Part shown: in pieces, positions 6,603-17,609 of the stretch
How positions within the stretch are numbered: position 1 is the first letter of the stretch
How the letters are laid out: each line of letters begins with the position of its first letter
Assembly: GCF_030718205.1 (NCBI RefSeq)
Contig: NZ_JAUZQF010000018.1
Location: 124,001-188,000 of the forward strand
Length of the DNA stretch: 64,000 bases
Source: Nonomuraea turcica
GTDB lineage: Bacteria; Actinomycetota; Actinomycetes; Streptosporangiales; Streptosporangiaceae
Direction of reading: 5' to 3'
The notes under the pieces: generated by a model
Told to the model about the DNA's origin: nothing
Database searches by the model: none
What the model saw: the letters and a program-made list of their open reading frames with translations, nothing else
Position numbers and translations under genes: made by a program

Positions 6603-8174
6603 GTGCCGGACAACGCCCTGGACTACCTGGTGATCGGCGCCGGCCCGGCGGGCCTGCAGCTGGGGTACTTCCTGCACCGGGCAGGTCACTCGTACCGGAT
6701 CCTCGAGGCGGGGCCGGCGCCGAGCCAGTTCTTCCGGATCTTCCCCCGCCATCGCACGCTCATCTCGATCAACAAGAAGCACACCGGCTGGGACGACCCC
6801 GAGCTCAACCTCCGGATGGACTGGAACTCGCTGCTGTCGGACGACCCGGGCCTGCTGTTCACCCGCTACAGCGACCGGTACTTCCCGCACGCCGACGACA
6901 TGGTCCGCTACCTCGCCGACTTCGCCGAGCGCACCGGGCTGCGGATCTCGTACGACGCCCGCGTGGTCCGCGTCGAGCGGTCCGATGATCAGCGCGGGGC
7001 GTTCGTGGTGACCGACGAGCAGGGCCGCAGGTACGAGGCGCGACGGGTGATCGTCGCGACCGGCGTCACCCGCCCCAACCTCCCGCCCATCCCGGGCATC
7101 GAGACGGCCGACCGGTACGGCACCGCCTCCACCGACCCGGCCGACTACGTGAACCAGCGGGTGCTCATCATCGGCAAGGGCAACTCCGCGTTCGAGACGG
7201 CCGACAACCTCCTCGAGACCGCCGCGGTCATCCACGTCGCCGGCCCTCGTTCCGTCCGCATGGCCTGGCGCACCCACTACGTCGGCCACCTACGCGCGGT
7301 CAACAACGGCCTGCTCGACACCTACCAGCTCAAGTCCCAGAACGCGCTGCTCGACGGCAACGTCAGGAACATCGCGCGCACGCCCGATGGCACGTACCTG
7401 GTCACGGTGGCTTTCGCTCGCGTCAACGAGGTCACCAAGGACATCCCGTACGACCGGGTGATCGTCTGCACCGGCTTCCGCTTCGACGCCTCGATCTTCG
7501 CCGACGACTGCCGGCCCGAGCTGGTGATCAACAACAGGTTCCCCGCGCTCACCCCCGCCTACGAGTCCGTCAACGTGCCCGGCCTGTACTTCGCCGGCAC
7601 GATCACCCAGTCCCGCGACTTCAAACGCGGCACCAGCGGCTTCATCCACGGCTTCCGGTACGGCGCCCGCGCCCTGCACCGCATCCTGGAATCCCGCTAC
7701 CACGGCGTCCCGTGGCCCGCCAGGATCCTCCCGGCCGAGCCGGGGCCGCTCGCGGCCGCCGTCATCGACCGGGTCAACCGCACCTCGGCCCTGTGGCAGC
7801 AGTTCGGGCTGCTGGCGGACGTGATCGTCATCGATGGTGACGGCACCGCCCGATACCTGGAGGAGCTGCCGTACGACCTGCAGGGCCCGCCGATCGGCGA
7901 CCGCGGCCACTTCACCATCACCCTGGAGTACGGTCCCGACCACGACAAGGTGGACCCGTTCGACATCGAGGTGGCCCGCATCAGCCAGAGCGACGCGGCC
8001 CGCGCCCACGAGGGCCACTACCTGCACCCCGTGGTACGGCACCACCGGCCGGGCCAGCCGCCGCTCGCCCACCACATCACGGAGAACCTGGAGAACGAGT
8101 GGACGTCCGAGGAGGTCCACGTCGAGCCGCTCCGGGCCTTCTTCGCCCGCCAGACCGCCTCCGTACCGGTCTGA
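6603..8174 (+). CDS. FAD-dependent monooxygenase (flavin-containing monooxygenase-like)
   Basis: 523 aa. The N-terminal FAD dinucleotide-binding motif is VIGAGPAGLQLG (about 9-20). A second Rossmann motif, IIGKGNSAFETADNL (about 189-203), is suited to NAD(P)H, and VIVCTGFRFD follows. This two-dinucleotide-domain plan is that of class B flavoprotein monooxygenases and FOXRED2-like oxidoreductases, which oxygenate soft nucleophiles or carbonyls. The C-terminal 150 residues are extra and unassigned. GTG 6603 was chosen because GGAGG lies 5 bp upstream. An in-frame GTG at 6591 has no site. A short inverted repeat (GCAAT-N8-ATTGC, 6532-6549) follows the previous stop and could be an operator. It starts the tightly packed part of the operon. 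Confidence 0.85.
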   Translation: MPDNALDYLVIGAGPAGLQLGYFLHRAGHSYRILEAGPAPSQFFRIFPRHRTLISINKKHTGWDDPELNLRMDWNSLLSDDPGLLFTRYSDRYFPHADDMVRYLADFAERTGLRISYDARVVRVERSDDQRGAFVVTDEQGRRYEARRVIVATGVTRPNLPPIPGIETADRYGTASTDPADYVNQRVLIIGKGNSAFETADNLLETAAVIHVAGPRSVRMAWRTHYVGHLRAVNNGLLDTYQLKSQNALLDGNVRNIARTPDGTYLVTVAFARVNEVTKDIPYDRVIVCTGFRFDASIFADDCRPELVINNRFPALTPAYESVNVPGLYFAGTITQSRDFKRGTSGFIHGFRYGARALHRILESRYHGVPWPARILPAEPGPLAAAVIDRVNRTSALWQQFGLLADVIVIDGDGTARYLEELPYDLQGPPIGDRGHFTITLEYGPDHDKVDPFDIEVARISQSDAARAHEGHYLHPVVRHHRPGQPPLAHHITENLENEWTSEEVHVEPLRAFFARQTASVPV

Positions 8175-8176
8175 TC

Positions 8177-9210
<1,034 letters not shown>

Positions 9211-9217
<7 letters not shown>

Positions 9218-10527
9218 TCGCGATCGCCCTGGCGGTGGCCGTGCTGGCGAGCCTGCCGTGGTGGTTGCCCGGCCGCGTCGTCGCGCTGCGGGTGAAGGTC
9301 TTCAACCGCATCAACGGTGACGAGGACATTCCCGTACCTGGCGACCTGGTCGGCGTCGACCGGTTCAAGGAGGTCTACTCGCACCCGATGGCCGGCGGGC
9401 GCAGCAGGGGCGCGGCGCTGTCGGACCTGTTCTGGTACTGGCTGTCGCCCGGTCCCGAGATGCACCAGGAGCACCTGGAGGCGGGCGATCGCTACGACGC
9501 CGTGGCCAGGACCACCCGCGGCCTGCTCGCGGTGCCGCGCGCCGAGGCAGAGGAGCTCGCCCGCCGCTGCGCCGCCCGCACCCTGGACGGCGTCCGGGGT
9601 GAGGTGCGGCTGCGGGACCTGATGATGCCGATCTGGGCGGAGTTCTCCTACGAGCTGGTCTTCGCCGAGCCGTGCCCGCGCGAGGCGAGGGAGCTGATCG
9701 TCGGCAACGCCGACGACGTCGTCACCGCGCTCAAGTGCTGCGGCCTGCGCCACATGGAGCGCCGCCACCGCCTCACCCGCTACCTGCTCGGGCGGCTCTC
9801 CCGCGTCCGCATCCCGCTGCCGGCCCATCTGTCACCGCACGAGCAGGCCTTCTACCTGCAGGGCACGTTCTTCAACACCGCCGTCGTGCAGCTGTCGGAG
9901 GCCATGGCCCACGTGCTGATGGTCCTCGCCCAGCACCCGGAGGTCCAGGAGCGGGCCCGGCACGCCGGCCCCCGCTACCTCGACCACGTGATCGCCGAGA
10001 CCCTGCGGCTCTACCCGTTGTTCGGCATCGCGCACCGCGTCACCACCGGTGACATCGAGCTCGACGAGCACACCACGATCCCCGCCGGGTCCGTGCTCTG
10101 CTTCAACTACCCGGCCTTCCACCAGGCCGGCGTGGCGGACTCGGACCGCTTCGACCCCGGCCGTTTTGAGCAGCCGGCCAAGGAGCTCAACCACATCCCG
10201 TTCGGCGTCGCCGCCAACCGTCCCTGTCCCGCGTGGCGGCTGGCGCCGATCATGATGCGCGCCGCCACCCGGGAGGTCCTGCGCAGGTACGCCCTCGCCT
10301 CGTCCGCCGCCCACACCCGGTCCCTGCCCAATCGGGGACCGTGCCTGCTCACCCCGTTGAACACTCCCGAACCCGCCCGCCCGAGCCCGGCGGCGCTGGC
10401 CTGGATGCGCCTGCGCGACCGCTGGGAGGACGTCTGGCGCAGCCTGGTCCAACTCGTCCTCGGCACCTACATGGTGTGGGACGCGCGCAGGCGGCGCCTG
10501 TGCGAGCGCTACTTCCTCGACCGTTGA
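9211..10527 (+). CDS. Membrane-anchored, atypical cytochrome P450
   Basis: 438 aa. The ExxR motif (ETLRLYP, about 264-270) and the heme-ligand loop FGVAANRPCPAW (Cys about 339) identify a P450. Unlike most bacterial P450s it begins with a hydrophobic anchor (VIAIALAVAVLASLPWWLPG). The I-helix region, FFNTAVVQLSEA (about 223-234), lacks the acid-alcohol pair (D/E-T) used for O2 activation. The heme loop has Ala where Gly is usual, both before the Arg and after the Cys. The enzyme may therefore catalyse something other than classic hydroxylation (isomerisation or dehydration are known in P450s lacking this pair). ATG 9211 overlaps the previous stop by 7 bp. Confidence 0.85.
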
Positions 10528-10541
10528 GCGGAGAAACCCCT

Positions 10542-11930
10542 ATGCCCCTCCTGGCCCTGGTCACGGCACCCGACCCGAACCTCGCCCTGGTGCTCAAGGT
10601 CCTGCCCGCCCTCGTCGTCATCCTGATCACCTCGGCGATCTGCGGCCGGCTGGCGCTCATGGTGATGCAGCCGCGGGTGCTCGGCGAGATGGTCGCCGGC
10701 GTGCTGCTCGGGCCGACCCTGTTCGGCTGGCTGTTCCCCGAGGCCCAGGCCGCCCTGTTCCCGCCCGAGGTGCGGCCCGTCCTGTACGTGCTGAGCACCA
10801 TCGGCCTGACCCTCTACATGTTCCTGGTCGGCGCGGGCCTCGACCACAGCGCCCGCACGCCAGGCGAGGTACGCAAGGCGTCCGTGCTGGCCGCCTCGGG
10901 CATCCTGCCCTCGCTGGCGCTCGGCGCCGGCGTGGGGCTGCTCCTCTACGACACGCTCTCGCGCCCGGACGTCAGCCCGTGGCAGTTCGCCCTGTTCGTC
11001 GGCGGCGCGCTGTCGCTGACCGCGTTCCCCATGCTGGCCAGGATCCTGTACGAGCGGGGCCTGGAGAACTCCCCGATCGGCCGCCTCACCCTGCTGGCGG
11101 CCTCCATCGACGACGCCCTGGCCTGGTGCGTCCTGGCCGTCCTGTCCGCCGTGCACCTCGGCACCGGAGCCTCGGGAGCGCTGCCCACCATCGCGCTGAC
11201 CGCGCTGTTCGCCGTCGTCATGCTCAAAGTCGTCGCCCCGCTGCTGCGGCCCATGGGCAGGACCGTGGCCCGCACCGGCCGGCTCGGCCCCACCGCCATG
11301 TACGCCGTCATCCTCATCCCGCTGACGGCCGGCTGGCTGACCGACTGGATCGGCGTGTACGCGGTCTTCGGCGGCTTCTTCGCCGGCCTGGCCATGCCCC
11401 GCGACCCGGCCTTCCGCGAGGTGCTGCACGGCCGCATGATGGAGGTCGTCTCCACGCTGCTGCTGCCGACCTTCTTCACCTTCTCCGGGCTCAACACCCA
11501 CCTCGGCGGCATCGCCGGCGGCACGATGCTGCTGGCGTTCGGGCTGATCCTGGCCGCCGGGTTCTGCGGCAAATACTTCGGCTGCGCGCTGTCGATGCGG
11601 GCACTGGGGTTCAGCCGGCGCGAGTCGTACGCGGTGGGCGGGCTCATGAACGCCCGCGGCCTGATGATCCTCATTTTCATCAACATCGGCCTGGCCCAAG
11701 GCATGATCACGCAGGAGCTGTTCGCCATGCTCGTGCTCGTGGCCGTGCTCACCACCGCCGCCGCCCTGCCCCTCTACAAGCTGGCGCTGCCGGATCGCCT
11801 CGAGCGGACGCTTGAACCTTTCGCGGAAAACGCCGTCCCTCCGGTCCAATCCGGAATGGCCTCGCAGGTCAGCCCCCCTGTCCCGGTTTCAGAACAGAGT
11901 GGACCTGGTAATTCCACGACCATGGTGTAA
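10542..11930 (+). CDS. CPA2-type cation:proton antiporter
   Basis: 462 aa integral membrane protein with about 11-12 hydrophobic segments and a hydrophilic tail of about 40 residues. Family signatures include VLGEMVAGVLLGPTLFG near residue 45, SIDDALAWCVLAV (paired acidic residues of the ion site) and GGLMNARGLMILI. Members exchange K+ or Na+ for protons across the cytoplasmic membrane. CPA2 proteins are also found beside antibiotic pathways, where they may support self-protection or export. GGAG precedes ATG 10542, 14 bp after the P450 stop. The response regulator follows after 10 bp. There is no RCK/TrkA-N domain. Confidence 0.88.
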   Translation: MPLLALVTAPDPNLALVLKVLPALVVILITSAICGRLALMVMQPRVLGEMVAGVLLGPTLFGWLFPEAQAALFPPEVRPVLYVLSTIGLTLYMFLVGAGLDHSARTPGEVRKASVLAASGILPSLALGAGVGLLLYDTLSRPDVSPWQFALFVGGALSLTAFPMLARILYERGLENSPIGRLTLLAASIDDALAWCVLAVLSAVHLGTGASGALPTIALTALFAVVMLKVVAPLLRPMGRTVARTGRLGPTAMYAVILIPLTAGWLTDWIGVYAVFGGFFAGLAMPRDPAFREVLHGRMMEVVSTLLLPTFFTFSGLNTHLGGIAGGTMLLAFGLILAAGFCGKYFGCALSMRALGFSRRESYAVGGLMNARGLMILIFINIGLAQGMITQELFAMLVLVAVLTTAAALPLYKLALPDRLERTLEPFAENAVPPVQSGMASQVSPPVPVSEQSGPGNSTTMV

Positions 11931-11940
11931 ACGTGGTCTG

Positions 11941-12630
11941 GTGGCTGGGACATCGGGCACGGCCGACCTGCCCTCCCGTCGGCTGCTGCTGATCGAAGAT
12001 GACCGCGAACTGGGGCACATGCTGGCCGACCTGTTCACCGAGCAGGGATACACGGTCGATCTGGCCTTGGAGGGGCAGCGGGGACTGCACCTGGGCCTGA
12101 GCCGCGGCTACGACGTGCTGATCGTCGACCGCGGCCTGCCCGCCCTGGACGGGATCGACCTGCTGCGGCGGCTGCGCCGGCAGGCGGTGACCACGCCTGT
12201 GCTCGTGCTCACCGCCTTCGGCACGGTCGCCGACCGGGTCGCCGGACTCGACGCGGGCGCCGAGGACTACCTCGTCAAACCGTTCGACGTCGAGGAGCTG
12301 CTGGCCCGGGTGCGGGCCCTGCACCGCAGGCACCTCGACCAGGCCGGCCTGCTGCCGCTCGGCGCGGGCTGGTTGGACTCCGAGGCGCACCTCGTACGGC
12401 TGCCGAGCGGGGAGCAGGTGACGCTGTCCGGGCAGGAATGCCGGCTGCTGCGCGCCCTGGCCACCCGGCCGCGGCAGGTGCACACCCGCCGGTCGCTGCG
12501 GCAGCGGGTCTTCGACGGCGCCCAGAAGGAATCGATCGTGGACACCTACGTGTACTACCTGCGCAACAAGCTGGGGCAGGGGGTCGTGTGCACCGTGCGC
12601 GGCGTGGGGTATCGCCTGGGTGAGCTGTGA
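11941..12630 (+). CDS. OmpR/PhoB-family response regulator
   Basis: 229 aa. The receiver domain (about 15-128) has the acidic pair IEDDRE, phospho-acceptor LIVDRGLP (about D63), LTAF and the KPFD lysine (about K112). A winged-helix DNA-binding domain (about 135-228) ends in TYVYYLRNKLG and VRGVGYRLG. GTG 11941 is the first in-frame start after the antiporter stop at 11930. No strong ribosome-binding site is visible, which suggests coupled translation. The sensor kinase follows with a 4-bp GTGA overlap. Likely DNA target: its own operon, though no direct repeats were identified. Confidence 0.92.
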   Translation: MAGTSGTADLPSRRLLLIEDDRELGHMLADLFTEQGYTVDLALEGQRGLHLGLSRGYDVLIVDRGLPALDGIDLLRRLRRQAVTTPVLVLTAFGTVADRVAGLDAGAEDYLVKPFDVEELLARVRALHRRHLDQAGLLPLGAGWLDSEAHLVRLPSGEQVTLSGQECRLLRALATRPRQVHTRRSLRQRVFDGAQKESIVDTYVYYLRNKLGQGVVCTVRGVGYRLGEL

Positions 12631-13916
12631 ACGGCCGGTGGCGGCCCTTCGTGTCCGACCCGGGCCACGATCCGGAGCGGCGGCTGCTGGGCCGTGCGCG
12701 GCGGCGGCTCACCGTGCAGGTCGCCGGCGCGATCTCGGTCGTGCTCGCGCTGGTCGGCGTGCTCGTCCTGTGCTTCATGGCGCATCAGCAGAGCTCCTCC
12801 GCGCGGCGCGAGCTGGCCGCCGCGGCCGAGCGGGCCCACGTCGCCCAGCCGCCGCCCTGCGTGTGGTTGTACGAGCAGCGCGGCGGCACCGTACGCGCCT
12901 CGCCGGGCGCTCCGGCGGCACTGCCGGTGCACGCGGAGCTGGACCGGGTCGGCCGCGGCGGTGAGCCGCAGGTCACGCGGGCCGAGCTGGCGGGACACAC
13001 CTACCTGATCCGGACTCAGCGCCGCGGCGACGCCGTCGTCCAGGCCGCGATGGACCTGCGTTACCAGGCCGCGGAACGCAGCAGGCTGCTGCGCACGCTC
13101 GCCGCCGCCGAGATCGCCGGTCTGCTGGCCGCCGTACTCGTCGGCCAGGTCATCTCCCGCCGCGCGATCGCCCCGCTCGGCGAGGCCCTGGCCCGGCAGC
13201 GGCGCTTCGCCGCCGACGTCAGCCACGAGCTGCGCACCCCGCTGACCCGGCTCAGCACCCGCGCCCAGCTGCTGGCGCGCAGGATGCGCGGCGGCACCGA
13301 CCCCATCCTGCTCATCGACGAGGTGGACCAGCTCGTGACCGGCAGCAGGCAGCTCGGTGAGGTGGTCGAGGACCTGCTGCGGTCGGCCCAGCACAAGGAG
13401 CTGCGCCGGCCGTTCGGGCCGGTGGACCTGGCCGCGCTGGCGGCGGAGACGGCCGAGGCCGAGAGCGCCCGCGCCCAGGCGCGGGGCGTGAGCATCGAGG
13501 TCAGGTGCGAGGGCTCCGGCGACCACGTCGTGCGCGGCGTGGAGTCCGCGCTCCGGCGGGTGGTCTCGGCGCTGCTGGACAACGCGCTCGGCCACACGAG
13601 CCCCGGCGGCCACATCTGGGTGACGCTCTCCAGCGACGCCGACGTGGTGAGGCTGACGGTCAGGGACGACGGCGTGGGCCTCGACCCCGCCGACGCCGAG
13701 CGGCTGTTCACCCGTTTCGTGGGCGGCGGGTACGGGCTCGGGCTCGCGCTCGTACGTGAAGTGGTGGACGGCCACCACGGCACCATCACCGCGGACGGCC
13801 GCCCCGGAGCGGGCGCCGTCTTCGTCGTCCGGCTCCCCGCGGACACCACGGGCCCGCCGCCCCGCCCCGAGCCGGAGCCCGCGCGGAGCCCGCGTAGGGA
13901 TCCGCTGCCGGGGTAG
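12627..13916 (+). CDS. Sensor histidine kinase
   Basis: 429 aa. Two membrane segments (about 28-50 and 155-176) flank a small extracytoplasmic loop of about 100 residues. The H-box FAADVSHELRTPLTRL carries the phospho-accepting His (about H199). The N-box LLDNALGHTSPG, G1 DDGVGLDP and G2 GYGLGLAL form the ATPase domain. The HAMP linker is very short. The last 30 residues are Pro/Arg-rich and probably disordered. It is the cognate partner of the preceding response regulator by overlap (GTGA). Ligand unknown; the antiporter/P450 context suggests an envelope or ion/small-molecule stress signal (inference). Confidence 0.92.
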   Translation: MNGRWRPFVSDPGHDPERRLLGRARRRLTVQVAGAISVVLALVGVLVLCFMAHQQSSSARRELAAAAERAHVAQPPPCVWLYEQRGGTVRASPGAPAALPVHAELDRVGRGGEPQVTRAELAGHTYLIRTQRRGDAVVQAAMDLRYQAAERSRLLRTLAAAEIAGLLAAVLVGQVISRRAIAPLGEALARQRRFAADVSHELRTPLTRLSTRAQLLARRMRGGTDPILLIDEVDQLVTGSRQLGEVVEDLLRSAQHKELRRPFGPVDLAALAAETAEAESARAQARGVSIEVRCEGSGDHVVRGVESALRRVVSALLDNALGHTSPGGHIWVTLSSDADVVRLTVRDDGVGLDPADAERLFTRFVGGGYGLGLALVREVVDGHHGTITADGRPGAGAVFVVRLPADTTGPPPRPEPEPARSPRRDPLPG

Positions 13917-13926
13917 CCGGAAGCGG

Positions 13927-15483
13927 ATGCGCATCGAGGACTGGTTCCTCACCGCGGAGGAACGGGGTAACCAGGCGACCCGGCTCGAGCCCTGGTCAGC
14001 CGGCAATGACGTGCGCCCGCTCGTGCACGGCGCCACCTACTTCGCCGAGCTGAAGTCCCGCCTGGAGGCGCTGGGCAAGGATGACCTGCTGCTGTTCGCC
14101 GACTGGCGCGGCGACCCCGACGAGCGCCTCGCCCCCGACGGGCCCACCGTGGGCGCGGCGATGACGGCCGCGGCCGAGCGCGGCGCCGTCGTCCGCGGTC
14201 TCATCTGGCGCTCCCACCTGGACCGGCTGCGTTTCAGCTCGGCCGAGAACCGCCACCTGGGCGAGGAGATCGAGGTCTCCGGTGGCCAGGCCCAGTTGGA
14301 CACGCGCACCAAGCCGGGCGGCTCCCACCACCAGAAGTTCGTCATCCTGCGCCACGACCGCGACCCCGAACGGGACGTGGCCTTCGTCGGTGGCATCGAC
14401 CTGTGCCACAGCCGCCGCGACGACGCGGGCCACACCGGCGACCCGCAGTCCGCCCCGATGCCCGCCGCGTACGGCCCCCGCCCGCCCTGGCACGACATCC
14501 AGCTCTCCATCAGCGGCCCCGCAGTGGCGCAGGCGGCGGAGGTGTTCTGCGAACGCTGGCAGGACCCGGCCCCCGAGACCCGCGATCCGCTGCGCCGCCT
14601 GCACGACCACGTCGAACGCCTCGACGACGCCCCCGCCCTGCCCGCGCCCGGACCGCCACCGCCCCGCGCCGGCCACCACACCGTGCAGCTGCTGCGCACC
14701 TACCCGGCGCTGCGCCGCGGTTACCCGTTCGCGCCGCACGGCGAGCGCAGCATCGCCCACGCCTACCTCAAGGTGCTGGCCCGCGCCCGCTCGCTGATCT
14801 ACCTGGAAGACCAGTACCTGTGGTCGACCGACGTGATCGAGCCGTTCGCGCGGGCACTGGAGCGCCAGCCAGGGCTCCGCATGATCGTCGTCGTGCCGCG
14901 CCACCCCGACCAGGACGGCTGGCTGGCCGCTCCCGCCAGCCTGATCGGCCGCGCCGACGCGGTGCGGCGGCTGAGCGCGGCCGGCGGCGACCGGGTGGCC
15001 GTCTACGATCTGGAGAACCACGCGGGCGTCCCGATCTACGTGCATGCCAAGGTGTGCGTGGTGGACGACGTGTGGGCCGAGGTCGGCTCCGACAACGTCA
15101 ACCTGCGTTCCTGGACTTACGACTCCGAGCTCAGCTGCGCGGTCCTGGACGAGCATGAGGACCCCCGCCCACCCGGCGGCGCGCTGCGGTTCGCCCGCGA
15201 CCTGCGGCTGACCCTCATGGCCGAGCACCTGGATCTGCCCTCGGACGAACACGACCGGTTGTGTGATCCGGTCGCCGCCTTCGAGGCGTTCGCGCGTGCC
15301 GCGTCCCGCCTGGAGGACTGGCACCGGGGCGGCCGCACAGGGCCGCGCCCGCCCGGCCGGCTGCGCCCGCACCCGGCCCCGACCCTGTCGCGGCTCCAGA
15401 GACTGCTGGCCCTGCCGATGTACCGGTTCGCCATCGACCCGGACGGCCGCCCCCAGCCGCTGCGCCACTCAGGGCGCTTCTAG
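13927..15483 (+). CDS. Phospholipase D-family protein
   Basis: 518 aa with two HKD half-sites. The first is SHHQKFVILR (H135, K138) followed by VAFVGGIDLCHSRRDD. The second is HAKVCVVDD (about H373) followed by EVGSDNVNLRS. This is the bacterial, eukaryote-like PLD group that hydrolyses or transfers phosphatidyl groups through a covalent phosphohistidine. No signal peptide or membrane segment is seen, so it is cytosolic or acts at the inner membrane face. ATG 13927 lies 10 bp after the kinase stop, so it is probably the last gene of the operon. A 232-bp gap with no recognised gene follows. An exact substrate cannot be inferred. Confidence 0.88.
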   Translation: MRIEDWFLTAEERGNQATRLEPWSAGNDVRPLVHGATYFAELKSRLEALGKDDLLLFADWRGDPDERLAPDGPTVGAAMTAAAERGAVVRGLIWRSHLDRLRFSSAENRHLGEEIEVSGGQAQLDTRTKPGGSHHQKFVILRHDRDPERDVAFVGGIDLCHSRRDDAGHTGDPQSAPMPAAYGPRPPWHDIQLSISGPAVAQAAEVFCERWQDPAPETRDPLRRLHDHVERLDDAPALPAPGPPPPRAGHHTVQLLRTYPALRRGYPFAPHGERSIAHAYLKVLARARSLIYLEDQYLWSTDVIEPFARALERQPGLRMIVVVPRHPDQDGWLAAPASLIGRADAVRRLSAAGGDRVAVYDLENHAGVPIYVHAKVCVVDDVWAEVGSDNVNLRSWTYDSELSCAVLDEHEDPRPPGGALRFARDLRLTLMAEHLDLPSDEHDRLCDPVAAFEAFARAASRLEDWHRGGRTGPRPPGRLRPHPAPTLSRLQRLLALPMYRFAIDPDGRPQPLRHSGRF

Positions 15484-15715
15484 CCCGCCGCCCGCATCCG
15501 ACGCTCCGCCGCTGCTCTGCCGCAACGGCAACCCGATACTGGCGACGATCGACGCCTCCGCCTCCGCCGTCTGCCGCACCCGCCGCTCCCGAAGTACGGG
15601 CGCCGACGTGCGGCGTGCGGGCACGGGACGAAGGGCGCCGCCCCGGTCTAAGGGCTCGCACCGGCGTGCGGCCCCGTCGGGGGGACGTGTCAGGACATGG
15701 GCTACTGTGCGGCGG

Positions 15716-16459
15716 ATGAGCGGACGAGGAGTTCTCATCACCGGCGCGTCCAGAGGAATCGGGCGCGCCATCGCGGCGGCCTTCGCCGAGCAGGGCGACC
15801 GGGTCGCGATCCACCACCGGGACTCGGCCGCCGAGGCCGGCGACCTGCTCGGCGGGCTGCCCGGCCAGGGCCACGCCGTCGTCCAGGCCGACCTGGCCGA
15901 CCCCGAGGACGTGCGGCGCATGGTCGAGGCCGCTGCCGGGGCGCTCGGCCGGATCGACGTCCTGGTCAACAACGCCGGAATCTTCCTCCACCACCCCATC
16001 ACCGACCTGACCTACGAGCAGTGGCAGGCCGCCTGGCGGCGCACCCTGGACGTCAACCTCGCCGGCGCCGCCAACGTCACCTGGTGCGCGCTCCAGCACA
16101 TGCCCGCCGGCGGCAGGATCGTCAACGTCTCCTCGCGCGGCGCCTTCCGCGGCGAGCCCGACAGCCCTGCCTACGGCGCCAGCAAGGCCGGGCTGAACGC
16201 GTTCGGCCAGTCCCTGGCCATCGCCCTGGCGCCGCGCGGCATCGCGGTCGCCACCGTGGCGCCCGGCTTCGTCGAGACCGACATGACCAACGAGCACCTC
16301 AAGGCGCCCCGCGGCGACGCGATCCGGGCACAGAGCCCGTTCGGCAGGGTGGCGCGGCCGGAGGAGATCGCCGCCGCCGTGCTCTATCTGACCTCGCCGG
16401 CCGCCGAATGGGCGAGCGGCGCCGTCCTCGACCTGAACGGCGCCTCGTACCTGCGCTGA
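15716..16459 (+). CDS. Short-chain dehydrogenase/reductase
   Basis: 247 aa classical SDR. The NAD(P) motif is TGASRGIG (9-16), NNAG is near residue 86, and the catalytic Ser-Tyr-Lys is in VSSRGAFRG and YGASK (Tyr about 152, Lys about 156). The C-terminal PGFVETDM is typical of FabG-like enzymes. The residues after the second beta strand (HHRDSA) lack a clear Arg pair, so cofactor preference is open. ATG 15716 has weak AG-rich sequence upstream. It stands apart from the PLD operon by 232 bp and is probably monocistronic. Confidence 0.9.
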   Translation: MSGRGVLITGASRGIGRAIAAAFAEQGDRVAIHHRDSAAEAGDLLGGLPGQGHAVVQADLADPEDVRRMVEAAAGALGRIDVLVNNAGIFLHHPITDLTYEQWQAAWRRTLDVNLAGAANVTWCALQHMPAGGRIVNVSSRGAFRGEPDSPAYGASKAGLNAFGQSLAIALAPRGIAVATVAPGFVETDMTNEHLKAPRGDAIRAQSPFGRVARPEEIAAAVLYLTSPAAEWASGAVLDLNGASYLR

Positions 16460-16542
16460 CCTGAGAAAGTACTGATCTTCGCGGAATCCGCGGCTATTGT
16501 GACACTCAGGGCACTACGCGAACTCGCTCAGAGGGGGACGGT

Positions 16543-17406
16543 GTGGCCAGAGGCTGCGGCTTGGCGCTGGCGTCGATCGCCGCCTTCAGCGCGGTCGTCG
16601 TCACCGGCATCACCCTCTACGTGTGGGTCGGCCCCCCGGACGTGGTCCTCGCCGTGCTGCTCGCTCCGCTCATCCTGTGTGGCATCGTCGTCGGGCACGA
16701 CGTGTCACGCCGTAGAGCGTTCGCCGCCGAGGAGCGCCGCCTGCTCGCCAGGGAACGGGACCATGTCAGGCGCACGGTCGATCTCGTCATGGACCCGGCG
16801 CTGACCGAGGAGGAACGCCTGGCCGTCCTGGACTGCTTCATCCCCAGGCTCGCCGAGGACCAGCCGGACGCGCCCGGCCCGGAGCGGTGCGTGGTCGTGT
16901 CCGAGCTGTCCCTGCCCTCGCGGGCCCTGCTGGAACGCGCCAGGCAGGCCGTGAGCACCGTCTACTCCTCCCAGGTCATGCGCCGCCGCCTGCTGGACGG
17001 CCTGGCCAACGAGGTGCTGCTGCCCGGGCAGCTCTGGGAGATCGCGACGCTCCTGCGGACGCAGACGCACCTGCAGGAAGAGCAGCACCGTGCCAGGCAA
17101 GGGGTGGTGACGCCGGAGCTGCTGGCGGTGCTGGAGCCCCAGCAGGAGGCGCTGAACCGGTCCGTCGCCGCCGTCACCGCCAGGGTCGAGGGCCTGGAGC
17201 GGTACGCCCGCCGCGTCCAGGAGGCCGACGCCGCCCTGCGGGCCCGCGAGGCCCTGGACAACAACGACAAATACCGCGCACTGCTGGCCCACACCGACGA
17301 CACCGACGGGATGCGCGCGCTGGCCGCCCACGGCGACGCGCTGGAGGAGACCCTGGCCAAGAGCGTCCGCGAGGCCATCGAGGCGGGCCAGACCCTCGCT
17401 CCCTGA
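16543..17406 (+). CDS. Membrane-anchored coiled-coil protein of unknown function
   Basis: 287 aa. Two hydrophobic segments (about 6-28 and 33-50) form a hairpin anchor. The rest is soluble and strongly helical, with long charged runs (about 55-80 and 175-285: HLQEEQHRARQ, RVQEADAALRAREAL) likely to form coiled coil. No enzyme motif was recognised. GAGGGGGA precedes GTG 16543. An alternative GTG at 16541 is out of frame. The stop overlaps an inverted repeat (TGACCC-N10-GGGTCA, 17404-17425) that may act as terminator or operator. The protein could organise a membrane complex, but no partner is suggested by neighbours. Confidence 0.72.
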   Translation: MARGCGLALASIAAFSAVVVTGITLYVWVGPPDVVLAVLLAPLILCGIVVGHDVSRRRAFAAEERRLLARERDHVRRTVDLVMDPALTEEERLAVLDCFIPRLAEDQPDAPGPERCVVVSELSLPSRALLERARQAVSTVYSSQVMRRRLLDGLANEVLLPGQLWEIATLLRTQTHLQEEQHRARQGVVTPELLAVLEPQQEALNRSVAAVTARVEGLERYARRVQEADAALRAREALDNNDKYRALLAHTDDTDGMRALAAHGDALEETLAKSVREAIEAGQTLAP

Positions 17407-17609
17407 CCCGTACCGGTTGGGGTCAAATCATCGTGTTCCGCCTATGCCGGATCATCCGCTCATGCCTAAAGACGCGGATCGACCGGGTCAAGCGTCATCG
17501 ACAACGACGAAACGCTCTGGCGACCATGAGAGGGACGGCCCTCGAAAGGAGATCTCCGCACCCCGCACGGCGAAGACCGCACATCCTGGCCACGGGAGAA
17601 GGAGACGGC